50,289 nt of DNA. Origin: Clostridia bacterium (lineage in GTDB: Bacteria; Bacillota; Clostridia; Oscillospirales; RGIG8002). The stretch covers positions 1 through 50,289 of the forward strand of contig JAFRVI010000052.1 of NCBI GenBank assembly GCA_017438525.1. Reading direction: 5' to 3'. Shown here in pieces: positions 36,364-44,186 of this stretch. Numbering within the stretch: the stretch's first letter is position 1; every line of letters begins with the position of its first letter. A program made the translations under genes and the position numbers. The notes beneath the pieces were generated by a model that did not search any database, was not told the origin of the DNA, and saw nothing but the letters and a program-made list of their open reading frames with translations.

Positions 36364-38700
36364 ATGGATTACAAGTACGGACATTTCAATTCCGACGGCA
36401 CCGAGTTCATCGTTACCCGTCCCGACTGCCCGAGAGCGTTCGACAACTTCCTGTTCAACGAGTGCTCGCAGGCGAACGTCGAGCAGACCGGCATCGGCTG
36501 GTTCGACTACCAGATAGGCGACAAGGAAGCGGTTCAGCTTTACACCGGCATCGGCCGCATCTGCGACTTCGACGTTTTCGGCCGCGACCACCTCATGAGC
36601 CGCCTCATCTACATCCGCGACAACGAGACCGGCGAATTCTGGACGCTCAACTGGGAGCCGATAAAGGCGAAGTATGAGAAGTACGAATGCGTCCAGGGGC
36701 TCGGCTATTCGATAATCCGCAATCAGACCAACGGCATCGCCGCCGAAATGACCGTCTTCCTGCCCGTCGGCCCCGTGCCCGCGGAGCTCTGGAAGCTTTC
36801 CTTCGAGAACGTCTCCGGCAGAGAGCGCGACATCTCCGTTTTCTGCTATAACCAGTATCAGTTTTCTTTCAAGTGGGGCTTCGACAGCTACGGCGATATG
36901 ATCTACCGCAGCGTCGTCTTCGACAAGGAGAACAACGCCATCGTCGCCACGAAGCACCCCTTCATCAAGCCGCATAACCACCTGACCGCCTTCTTCGCGT
37001 CGGATGAAAAGATCGCCGCGTTCGACGGCAGCCGCGCCGCCTTCGTCGGCAGATACGGCTCGCTCGCCGCGCCGGACGCCGTCGCCGCCGGAAGCTGCAC
37101 GAACACCGAGGGCTCCGCGGAAGCGACCGTGGGCGCCGCGCAGTATAACTACAAGCTCGCCGCCGGCGAGAAGAAGAACGTCGAGATCGTCGTCGGCGTC
37201 GTCGATTCGCCCGCCGAGGTCAAGGCGTTCAAGGATAAGTACATAGGCAAGCTCGATTCGCTGCTCGCCGAGGTCAAGGCGTACTTCGCCTCCGTCATCG
37301 GCAAGAACAAGGCGACGACTCCGGACGAACACTTCGACCGCCTCATCAACGTCTGGGCGAAGCAGGCGAACCTCTACGGCGCCGCCTGGGGACGCTGGGG
37401 CTACAACGGCTACCGCGACATCGTTCAGCAGGGGCTCGGCTGCGCGGCGCAGACTCCCGCCCGCACCCGCGAGATCCTCGTAGAAGCGCTCAAGCGCCAG
37501 TATTCGAGCGGCCTCGCCGTCCGCGGCTGGAACCCGATAGACGAAAAGGCGTATTCCGACAGCGCGATGTGGCTTGTCTTCACCCTCATCGCGTACCTGC
37601 GCGAGACGGGCGACTTTGACCTGCTGAAAGAAGAGGTCCCGTTCTACGACGGCGGTAGCGCCACCGTCCGCGGCCACATCGACCGCGCGCTGAACTTCCT
37701 CGAGAGCAACAAGGGCGCCGACCGCCTGCTGCTTATCAAGTTCGGCGACTGGAACGACTCGCTCACCGGCACCGGCAAGGAGGGCAGAGGCGAGAGCGTC
37801 TGGCTCAGCATCGCCTACGTCGAGGCGCTGACCGAAATGGCGGCGCTCGCGAACTTCCTCGGCAAAAAGGACGCGGAGGCGGACTACCTCGCGCGTATGG
37901 AGGATATGAAGGCCGTCATCAACGAAAAAGCGTGGGACGGCGACAGATACATCCGCTGCATCGACGACTACGGCAAGAAGGTCGGCGCCGCCGGCGCGAA
38001 GGCCGCCGAGATCTTCATGGAGCCGCAGTGCTGGAGCTTGATCTCCGGCGTCGCGACGGGCGAACGCGCCGAGCAGGTCATCAGGACCTGCGACCGTCTG
38101 CTCGGCAGCAAATACGGCTACCTGCTGCTCGCGCCCTGCTTCCGCGAATTCGATCCCGGCATCGGCAGGATCAGCAGCATGGAGCCCGGCATCGCCGAGA
38201 ACGGCACCATCTATTCACACCTCAATATCTGGATGATCCTCGGCCTGCTCCGCATCGGTAAGGGCAACCTCGCCTACGAGCTCTTCAAGAAGGTCTCGCC
38301 CGGCTACCTCGTCTCCGCGGACGACAACAAGGATAACAACCCGCCCTTCATGTACGCCAACTGCTACTTCGGGCCCGACCATAAGAACAGCGCGTACATC
38401 ACCGAGTTCACCTGGATCACCGGCTCGGTCGCGTGGTTCACCACCGTTCTGCTGAACGAGATGCTCGGCGTCAAGCCCGATTTCGGCGGCATCGTCATCG
38501 ATCCCTGCCTGCCCGCCGAGTTCAAACACTGCACCGTCAAGCGCGTCTATCGCGGCGCGGAATACGACATCACGATCGAGAACCCGAAGGGGCTCGAGAA
38601 GGGAGCCGTTTCCGTCACCGTCGACGGCGAAGCGATCGAAGGCGCGCGTCTGCCGCTGTTCGAGGGCGGCAGGCACGAGGTCAAGGTAACGATTTCGTGA
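36364..38700 (+). CDS. GH94-type disaccharide phosphorylase
   Basis: The 778-residue protein matches the GH94 layout: an N-terminal beta-sandwich (MDYKYGHFNSDGTEFIVT, as in cellobiose and chitobiose phosphorylases), a helical linker and an (alpha/alpha)6 barrel. The conserved acid region is seen as FGDWNDSLTGTG near residue 460, matching the GDWND catalytic motif, with GRISSMEPGIAENGTIYSH after it. GH94 enzymes split beta-linked disaccharides with phosphate to give a sugar 1-phosphate. Its substrate is uncertain; the nearby glmM and nagB make a GlcNAc-containing sugar attractive. Its N-terminal half is diverged from the well-studied enzymes. RBS GAAAGGAAAG. The 51-base gap before it is AT-rich with no clear terminator. 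Confidence 0.82.
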   Translation: MDYKYGHFNSDGTEFIVTRPDCPRAFDNFLFNECSQANVEQTGIGWFDYQIGDKEAVQLYTGIGRICDFDVFGRDHLMSRLIYIRDNETGEFWTLNWEPIKAKYEKYECVQGLGYSIIRNQTNGIAAEMTVFLPVGPVPAELWKLSFENVSGRERDISVFCYNQYQFSFKWGFDSYGDMIYRSVVFDKENNAIVATKHPFIKPHNHLTAFFASDEKIAAFDGSRAAFVGRYGSLAAPDAVAAGSCTNTEGSAEATVGAAQYNYKLAAGEKKNVEIVVGVVDSPAEVKAFKDKYIGKLDSLLAEVKAYFASVIGKNKATTPDEHFDRLINVWAKQANLYGAAWGRWGYNGYRDIVQQGLGCAAQTPARTREILVEALKRQYSSGLAVRGWNPIDEKAYSDSAMWLVFTLIAYLRETGDFDLLKEEVPFYDGGSATVRGHIDRALNFLESNKGADRLLLIKFGDWNDSLTGTGKEGRGESVWLSIAYVEALTEMAALANFLGKKDAEADYLARMEDMKAVINEKAWDGDRYIRCIDDYGKKVGAAGAKAAEIFMEPQCWSLISGVATGERAEQVIRTCDRLLGSKYGYLLLAPCFREFDPGIGRISSMEPGIAENGTIYSHLNIWMILGLLRIGKGNLAYELFKKVSPGYLVSADDNKDNNPPFMYANCYFGPDHKNSAYITEFTWITGSVAWFTTVLLNEMLGVKPDFGGIVIDPCLPAEFKHCTVKRVYRGAEYDITIENPKGLEKGAVSVTVDGEAIEGARLPLFEGGRHEVKVTIS

Positions 38701-38747
38701 TCTTTGAATAGAATAAAAAGAAAACGCATTTTTAGGGAGTGATTTGC

Positions 38748-39416
38748 ATGAAAACCGTTAAAACGGCCGAGCTTTTCGACCTGACGAAGTCGCGCGCGGG
38801 GAGCTGGCTCGAAAACTTCGAGCGTCCGTGGGAGGCGCTGAGCGGAATAAAGGAATTCCTGCTCGCGCTCGGGGCGACGCTGTCGGCGGACGAGTTCGAC
38901 AACCCGTCCGAGGGCGTCTGGATACATAAGACGGCGAAGGTAGCGCCAACGGCGTTCATCGGCGCGCCCTGTATCATCGACGAGGGGGCGGAAATACGCC
39001 ATTGCGCGTTCATCCGCGGCTCCGCGCTGATCGGCAAGGACGCCGTCGTCGGCAACTCCGTAGAGGTCAAGAACGCGATCCTCTTCGAGAAGGCGACGGT
39101 GCCGCACTTCAACTACGTCGGCGACAGCATCATGGGCTGGAAGGCGCACATGGGCGCCGGAGCCGTCACCTCCAACGTCAAGAGCGACAAGACGCTCGTC
39201 GTGCTTCACGGCGCCGACGGGGGCGATATCGAGACCGGGCTGAAAAAGTTCGGCGCGATGGTCGGCGACGGCACCGAGGTCGGCTGCAACAGCGTGCTGA
39301 ATCCCGGCTCGGTGCTCGGCAAAAACTGTATAGTATATCCCACCTCCTGCTTCCGCGGCGTGCTCGCCGCGAACAGCATTTACAAGGAGAAGAACAACGT
39401 GACCGAGAGGAGATAG
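38748..39416 (+). CDS. Left-handed beta-helix sugar nucleotidyltransferase-like/acyltransferase-like protein
   Basis: The 222 residues consist mainly of hexapeptide turns (VWIHKTAKVAPTAFIGAPCI, IIDEGAEIRHCAFIRG, SALIGKDAVVGNSVEVKN), the left-handed beta-helix found at the end of GlmU-type enzymes and in acyltransferases. A helical start (residues 1-55) precedes it, but no nucleotidyl-binding domain is present, so it is not a full GlmU. The ATG at 38748 follows AGGGAG; a GTG at 38739 is less likely. It lies between the GH94 gene and glmM (one base before glmM), so a role in amino-sugar or UDP-GlcNAc metabolism is likely but not proven. Confidence 0.8.
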   Translation: MKTVKTAELFDLTKSRAGSWLENFERPWEALSGIKEFLLALGATLSADEFDNPSEGVWIHKTAKVAPTAFIGAPCIIDEGAEIRHCAFIRGSALIGKDAVVGNSVEVKNAILFEKATVPHFNYVGDSIMGWKAHMGAGAVTSNVKSDKTLVVLHGADGGDIETGLKKFGAMVGDGTEVGCNSVLNPGSVLGKNCIVYPTSCFRGVLAANSIYKEKNNVTERR

Positions 39417-39417
39417 T

Positions 39418-40761
39418 ATGGGCCGACTTTTCGGAACCGACGGCGTTCGCGGCGTAGTCAACAAGGAGCTGACCGCGGACCTCGCCATGAAGGTGGGCAA
39501 CGCCGCGGCGCGTGTGCTCACGGATGCGGACGGGAAACGCCCCGTCATCGCGCTCGGTATGGACACCCGCATAAGCGGCGACTTCCTCGCCTCCGCGCTC
39601 GCGGCGGGCATCTGCGCCGCCGGAGCCGACGTGCTTCAGCTCGGCGTCGTGCCGACCCCCGCGGTCGCGTACCTCGTCGGCAGGTACAAGGCGGACGCGG
39701 GCGTGATGATCTCCGCGTCGCACAACCCCGCGGAGTATAACGGCATCAAGATTTTCAGCGGCGACGGCTACAAGCTGCCCGACCTGCTGGAAGAGAAGGT
39801 CGAAACGCTCGTTCTCGGTAACGAGTTCTACGCCTGCGACGGCGCCTCGGTCGGCAGGATCTCGCGCGCGGAGAACGCCGTGGCGGACTACGTGGAATAC
39901 CTGAAGTCCACCGTCGGCGGCGGCTTCAAGGTGCGCGCGCTGATCGACTGCGCGAACGGCTCCGCCTCCGTGACCGCGCCGGTGCTTTTCCCGTCGCTCT
40001 GCGACTGCGACGTCATCTTCGCGGAGCCGGACGGCGTGAACATCAACGCCGGCTGCGGCTCGACGCATCTGGATAAGCTCTGCGAAAAGGTAGTCGCCGG
40101 CGGCTACGACCTCGGCATCGCCTTCGACGGCGACGCCGACCGCTGCCTTATGGTAGACGCGGCGGGCGAGGTCGTGGACGGCGATATGATCATGGCGATG
40201 GCCGCCGTCGATATGAAGCAGCGCGGCACGCTGAACAAAAACACCGTCGTAGGCACTATAATGACCAACTTCGGCTTCAACCGCTTCTGCGCGGAGAACG
40301 GTCTCGCCTTCATTCCCACGAAGGTCGGCGACCGCTTCGTGCTCGAGGAGATGCTGATAAACGGCTACTCCCTCGGCGGCGAGCAGTCCGGACACATCAT
40401 CTTCAAGGAATTCGCCACGACGGGCGACGGGCAGCTTACCGCTCTGCAGGTGCTGGATATGCTCACCCGCAGCGCCGCGCCCATCGGGCAGCTAAAGCGC
40501 GTTATGACGCGCTATCCCCAGCATCTTATCAACGTCCGCGTCACGCCCGCGGGCAAGGAGCGCCTCTTTACCGACAAGGTCGTCCGCGCGGCGATCGACG
40601 GAGCGGGGAAGGAACTCGGCGACGACGGCAGGATCGTCGTGCGCGAGTCCGGCACCGAGCCGCTGATACGCGTTATGGTCGAGTGCGGCGACGAGGAGAA
40701 GGCGCAGCGCGTTGTCGCGCAGGTCGCCGACACCGTCAAAGAGCGTCTCGGCGAGAAATAG
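39418..40761 (+). CDS. glmM: Phosphoglucosamine mutase GlmM
   Basis: GlmM converts glucosamine 6-phosphate to glucosamine 1-phosphate for UDP-GlcNAc and peptidoglycan. The 447 residues show the family start GRLFGTDGVRGVVN, the phosphoserine loop ISASHNPAEYNGIK, the metal site AFDGDADRC, the sugar loop GGEQSGHI and the phosphate-binding RESGTEPLIRVMVE. The ATG at 39418 is one base after the stop of the beta-helix gene, with AGAGGAG upstream. Confidence 0.96.
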   Translation: MGRLFGTDGVRGVVNKELTADLAMKVGNAAARVLTDADGKRPVIALGMDTRISGDFLASALAAGICAAGADVLQLGVVPTPAVAYLVGRYKADAGVMISASHNPAEYNGIKIFSGDGYKLPDLLEEKVETLVLGNEFYACDGASVGRISRAENAVADYVEYLKSTVGGGFKVRALIDCANGSASVTAPVLFPSLCDCDVIFAEPDGVNINAGCGSTHLDKLCEKVVAGGYDLGIAFDGDADRCLMVDAAGEVVDGDMIMAMAAVDMKQRGTLNKNTVVGTIMTNFGFNRFCAENGLAFIPTKVGDRFVLEEMLINGYSLGGEQSGHIIFKEFATTGDGQLTALQVLDMLTRSAAPIGQLKRVMTRYPQHLINVRVTPAGKERLFTDKVVRAAIDGAGKELGDDGRIVVRESGTEPLIRVMVECGDEEKAQRVVAQVADTVKERLGEK

Positions 40762-40770
40762 GAGGCAGTT

Positions 40771-41529
40771 ATGGAAAAACTCTGTTACGGCTACAAAGGC
40801 AACATAAAGGTCGAGGTCTTCGACAGCTACGAAGGGCTTTCGGAAGCGGCGGCGGATTACATCGCCGCGCTGATGCTGGATAAGCCGGATATCATCCTCG
40901 GGCTCGCCACCGGCTCCTCGCCGATCGGCATCTACGACGCGCTGACCCGCAAATACGTGGCAGGCGAGCTGGATTTCTCCGCCGTCCGCAGCTTCAATCT
41001 GGACGAATACTATCCGCTTTCGCCGGAGAACGACCAGAGCTACCGCTACTTTATGAATAAAAACCTCTTCGACCGCGTCAACATCGACAAGTCGAACACC
41101 CGCGTGCCCAGCGGCGTCGCCGAGGACGTGGAAAAGGAGTGCGCCGAATACGACGCCGCGCTCGCCGCGGCGGGCGGCACGGACGTGCAGGTGCTCGGTA
41201 TCGGATGCAACGGTCACATCGGCTTCAACGAGCCGGACGGCTTCTTCACCGCCGCGACCCACAAGGTCGCGCTGACCGAGAACACGATAAAGGCGAACGC
41301 CCGCTTTTTCGAGAGCGAAGCCGACGTTCCGCGCTTCGCCGTCACGATGGGCATGGGCGCGATAATGTCCGCCAAGCGCATCGTCCTCGTCGCCAACGGC
41401 GAAGCGAAGGCGCAGGCGATCGCGTTGATGCTGACCGGCGGCGTCGACCCGCTCTGTCCGGCGTCGATACTGCAGCTCCACCCCGACGTCAACGTCTTCA
41501 TCGACAAGGCCGCCGCAAAGCTTCTGTAA
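40771..41529 (+). CDS. nagB: Glucosamine-6-phosphate deaminase NagB
   Basis: NagB turns glucosamine 6-phosphate into fructose 6-phosphate and ammonia. The 252 residues include LGLATGSSPIGIYDAL, the catalytic region FNLDEYYPLSPENDQSY and GIGCNGHIGFNEPDGF, and ANGEAKAQAI near the end. It is nine bases after glmM with GGAGGCAG. Having GlmM and NagB side by side puts glucosamine 6-phosphate between wall synthesis and energy use. No nagA is in the window. Confidence 0.96.
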   Translation: MEKLCYGYKGNIKVEVFDSYEGLSEAAADYIAALMLDKPDIILGLATGSSPIGIYDALTRKYVAGELDFSAVRSFNLDEYYPLSPENDQSYRYFMNKNLFDRVNIDKSNTRVPSGVAEDVEKECAEYDAALAAAGGTDVQVLGIGCNGHIGFNEPDGFFTAATHKVALTENTIKANARFFESEADVPRFAVTMGMGAIMSAKRIVLVANGEAKAQAIALMLTGGVDPLCPASILQLHPDVNVFIDKAAAKLL

Positions 41530-41541
41530 CAGCGGCGACGC

Positions 41542-41559
41542 CTCCCCTGTGCAAGGGGA
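41542..41559. repeat. Second copy of the CTCCCC...GGGGA palindrome
   Basis: CTCCCCTGTGCAAGGGGA here is identical to 2085-2102. It is a stem of 6 bases with a short loop, lying 12 bases after nagB and before its terminator. It is either the remains of, or a minimal form of, the larger repeat at 2078-2274. Confidence 0.7.
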
Positions 41560-41572
41560 ACCCTGATACGTT

Positions 41573-41609
41573 AAAAAACCGCTTCCCGATATCGGGAAGC
41601 GGTTTTTTT
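41573..41609. terminator. Bidirectional terminator after nagB
   Basis: AAAAAACCGCTTCCCGAT pairs perfectly with ATCGGGAAGCGGTTTTTT. It ends the GH94-glmM-nagB group on the plus strand and can also stop minus-strand transcripts of the DUF6935-like gene. Confidence 0.92.
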
Positions 41610-41612
41610 CAT

Positions 41613-41724
41613 CAGCTCACGCGAAGCGTGAATTTAGCTCGGCGAAGCCGAATTTAGCCGGCGCTTTGCGCCGATTCAGCTCGCGGGCAACGCCCGCGAA
41701 TTTAGCTGCGAGCGCAGCGAGCTT
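41613..41724. repeat. Array of five palindromes with AATTTAGCT-type spacers
   Basis: Five short hairpins follow each other: CACGC-GAA-GCGTG (41618-41630), CGGC-GAA-GCCG (41640-41650), CGGCGC-TTT-GCGCCG (41659-41673), CGCGGGC-AAC-GCCCGCG (41682-41698) and GCTGCG-AG-CGCAGC (41705-41718). The spacers repeat AATTTAGCTC, AATTTAGC, GATTCAGCTC and AATTTAGCT. Each hairpin has a different stem, so the spacing and spacer are kept while the stems differ. The array ends on the stop codon of the minus-strand gene (41723-41725). Confidence 0.75.
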
Positions 41725-42283
41725 ACGCCCACGGATCCTGCGACTTCGGCTTGCGGATGCCGGAGAGCAGGCCTTCGTACTCCCACAGGAACCACTGCTC
41801 GCCCTTCTGGCGAAGCACGAGATAGCGTTCGCTGTCGGCGCCGCCGGAGCAGACGAAGAGCTTGACGTAGCCCTCGTTATCGAAGGAGTAGGGGTTGGTG
41901 AAGAAGGTCACCTTGAAGGGCTCGGCGGGGGTGTAGTCGTTGCCGGGGACGGCGCCTTCAAAATAGGAGAAGGGTACGTAGGTGCTGCCGTCCATGAAGC
42001 GGTCGCGCAGGAACTGCTTGTTGAGCGGGCTCAGCGGCTGGGGTCCCTTGAGGAAGTCCAGCATCTGTGTGCCGATCTCGGGCGCGGCGGCGTAGGCGCA
42101 GAGCGCGCAGATTGACATAGCCGCGGTTTTGAAGGGGGTGTCGAGCGCGCCTTCGGGCAGCGCCTTCATCTCGTCGACGCTTTCGGGCAGCGCGGCGAAG
42201 GTGAAGGTCTCGGTCTTCTGCTCCTTTTTGAAGCCGCCGGCGACGTTCTCCGCCGCTTTTTTCAGGGAATCGAAAATGCTCAT
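41723..42283 (-). CDS. DUF6935-like protein
   Basis: The 186-residue protein has no signal or membrane segment. Its middle (ALDTPFKTAAMSICALCAYA, GTQMLDFLKGPQPLSPLNKQ, FLRDRFMDG) and end (FFTNPYSFDNEGYVKLFVCS, GGADSERYLVLRQKGEQWFL) match what I recall of DUF6935, a family of unknown function common in Oscillospiraceae. The start is the ATG at 42283 behind AAAGGAAAAACACC, not the longer upstream frame, which runs into the small inverted-repeat element. Orientation is towards the terminator at 41573-41609. Confidence 0.7.
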   Translation of the reverse strand: MSIFDSLKKAAENVAGGFKKEQKTETFTFAALPESVDEMKALPEGALDTPFKTAAMSICALCAYAAAPEIGTQMLDFLKGPQPLSPLNKQFLRDRFMDGSTYVPFSYFEGAVPGNDYTPAEPFKVTFFTNPYSFDNEGYVKLFVCSGGADSERYLVLRQKGEQWFLWEYEGLLSGIRKPKSQDPWA

Positions 42284-42332
42284 GGTGTTTTTCCTTTCTG
42301 TATTTTGAATTGCGGTTATCGCGTTTCGGTCT

Positions 42333-42420
42333 GTCATTCCGAGCCGCGGACGCGCCGGCGGGGAATCCCCGTGCAGCCGTCTGCAAAAGGCGCGGGGTCA
42401 CTCGCTTCGCTCGGGATGAC
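42333..42420. repeat. Small inverted-repeat (MITE-like) element
   Basis: GTCATTCCGAG (42333-42343) and CTCGGGATGAC (42410-42420) are inverted copies with one mismatch. Between them is GC-rich sequence with GGGGAATCCCC and ACTCGCTTCGCTC. This pattern of GTCATTCC ends with CTCGCTTCGCTCGG is a dispersed repeat in many bacterial genomes, seen here 88 bases long with no coding capacity. It sits between the two minus-strand genes. Confidence 0.55.
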
Positions 42421-42437
42421 GGCGGGGAAAGTTCGCT

Positions 42438-44141
42438 TTACTGCTGAAGCGAACCGGGGCTTGCCAGCTTGGCGGCGACGCGCAGTATCGCCAGCGCGTC
42501 GGAAACCGTGACGTGTCCGTCGCCGTCGGTGTCGCCGATTTCGACTGAAGCGGCGGTTTCGGGCGCGAGCTTGGCGGCGATGCGGAGCGCAGCGAGCGCG
42601 TCGTCGACCTCGATCTTGCCGTTACCGTTGAAGTCGCCCTTCAGGGCGCCGGCGGGCGCTACGCTGACCTTGATGAAGACGTCGATGTCGCCGTTGTAGT
42701 CTTGTGTTCTCCATGTGATTAAGTCCGCTTTTGCGCCGTTTACCGTCACGGTCGGGAGGTTGTCGACGTCCCATTCGCAGCCGGAGCAGTTCTCGATATT
42801 GAACCAGAGGTAATACTGTACGTCCGCCGAAAGCGGCTCGTCGCTGCCGTTGAGCGCTGTGAAGGCGCCGTATTCGTCAAAGAAGCCGATGCAGGTGTAG
42901 ACGCTGTCGTCGGCGTTGGCATTGCAGTAAACGTACCAAGTTTCACCCGGGCGGTATGATTCCGTTCCGTGAACCGAGATCAGCGAGTCGCGGAGCGCCT
43001 GTGTGGCTTCTTTTCCGGTCGTCGCGGTCGTGAGCGCGACCTGAGCCGCGTCATATTCGACGTTGATGCTCGACGGGATCGGGACGCCGGGGCCGACGGT
43101 GATTTTTGCGACCGCGAATTTCGTGGGGTCGGCGACGGAGCGCGCGGTGACGGTCAGGACCTTTTCCCCCTCGTTCACCGAAACGTTAAGGTGAGCGGAC
43201 GATCCGAAGGCCGTCAGTTCGGTTTCGGTATCCATGCCGTCTCCGTCGAGCGTCCATTCGACGTCGAGCACGTCCGTACCGGTGACGGTCGCTTCGATAT
43301 CCAGCGCGCCGCCTCTCGGAACGACTGCTTCGGAAACGTCGAGCGTAACGCTGTCGATGCCGACGGGCTCGTCAATGAGCGTTACCTGCGCCTGCGCCCA
43401 CGCGGTCGAATAAGCGGAGGACGCTTTGACGAGGATGAGGTCCGCGGTCTCGTTTGCGGCGACCGTGAGCAGGCCGTCGGAGCCGACTCGCGTAGACGCG
43501 CTTTCGGCGCCGATGACCGTCCATTCGGCGGCGCTGGAGGTGCCGAGCACTTCGAGCGAGAACTGCTTTTGCGTTCCGCGCTGAACTATGGCGTGATCGG
43601 GATTTACTTTGACTTGCGCGACGGCGTGGCCGTTATCGTCGAGCGGCGCCTTGACGAAGACGTCGATATCGCCGGTTTCGTCACGGTTTCTCCATTTGAC
43701 GTCGGCGGGTTCGCCGTTGACCGTCACGGCCGGCAGATTGTCTACGTCCCAGATATAACCGCTCGTGTTCTCGACGTTGAATTCGTAATAATACTCTCTG
43801 TCTGCGGTCAGGTACTCTTCCGAATCCGCAAGACTGCAGAAACGGTCGTCTTCGAAATATCCGAGCGAGGTGTATTCGCTGGCGTCCGCGTTCAGATTCG
43901 CGTAAACGTACCAGCCCTGATCGTCGCCGTAATAGTCGGTGCTCTTGAGCGAGGTGACGGCGCGCCTCAGCATTTTGGATACGTCTTTGCCGGTCAGGCG
44001 GGTGGTGGCGATTACCATCGAAGGATCGTAGGTGATGTTGAAACTCGATTCAACCGGCTTTCCGCCGTCCGCGAAGACCGCGAGCGGAGCGATGCCGGAG
44101 AGCATCGCGAGCGCGATTATAATTGAAAGAATGCGTTTCAT
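42438..44141 (-). CDS. Secreted dockerin protein with duplicated domain and Ig-like repeats
   Basis: The 567-residue protein has a signal peptide (1-24), then a domain of about 135 residues (32-167) that recurs at 357-494; both copies share the phrases WYVY..NADxSxYT.xGxF, WDVDNLP.VTVNG and GDIDVFxK. Between them are two Ig-like modules (about 176-256 and 262-350). The end (501-567) is a type I dockerin: DFNGNGKIEVDDALAALRIA and DTDGDGHVTVSDALAILRVA, two calcium-binding loop-helix repeats. Dockerins bind cohesins, which are not in this window. The ATG at 44141 is behind GGAGGAAAAA. It is 45 bases downstream of a second dockerin gene and likely transcribed with it. The repeated domain is unknown to me. 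Confidence 0.82.
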   Translation of the reverse strand: MKRILSIIIALAMLSGIAPLAVFADGGKPVESSFNITYDPSMVIATTRLTGKDVSKMLRRAVTSLKSTDYYGDDQGWYVYANLNADASEYTSLGYFEDDRFCSLADSEEYLTADREYYYEFNVENTSGYIWDVDNLPAVTVNGEPADVKWRNRDETGDIDVFVKAPLDDNGHAVAQVKVNPDHAIVQRGTQKQFSLEVLGTSSAAEWTVIGAESASTRVGSDGLLTVAANETADLILVKASSAYSTAWAQAQVTLIDEPVGIDSVTLDVSEAVVPRGGALDIEATVTGTDVLDVEWTLDGDGMDTETELTAFGSSAHLNVSVNEGEKVLTVTARSVADPTKFAVAKITVGPGVPIPSSINVEYDAAQVALTTATTGKEATQALRDSLISVHGTESYRPGETWYVYCNANADDSVYTCIGFFDEYGAFTALNGSDEPLSADVQYYLWFNIENCSGCEWDVDNLPTVTVNGAKADLITWRTQDYNGDIDVFIKVSVAPAGALKGDFNGNGKIEVDDALAALRIAAKLAPETAASVEIGDTDGDGHVTVSDALAILRVAAKLASPGSLQQ

Positions 44142-44186
44142 TTTTTCCTCCGTAATTATGGATGCCTTCAATTGCCTTCTAAAAAC

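Noticed and set aside
41613..41724. CRISPR array or tandem tRNA-like units
   Set aside because: Spacers of about nine bases are constant and the hairpins differ, the reverse of CRISPR; too short for tRNAs.
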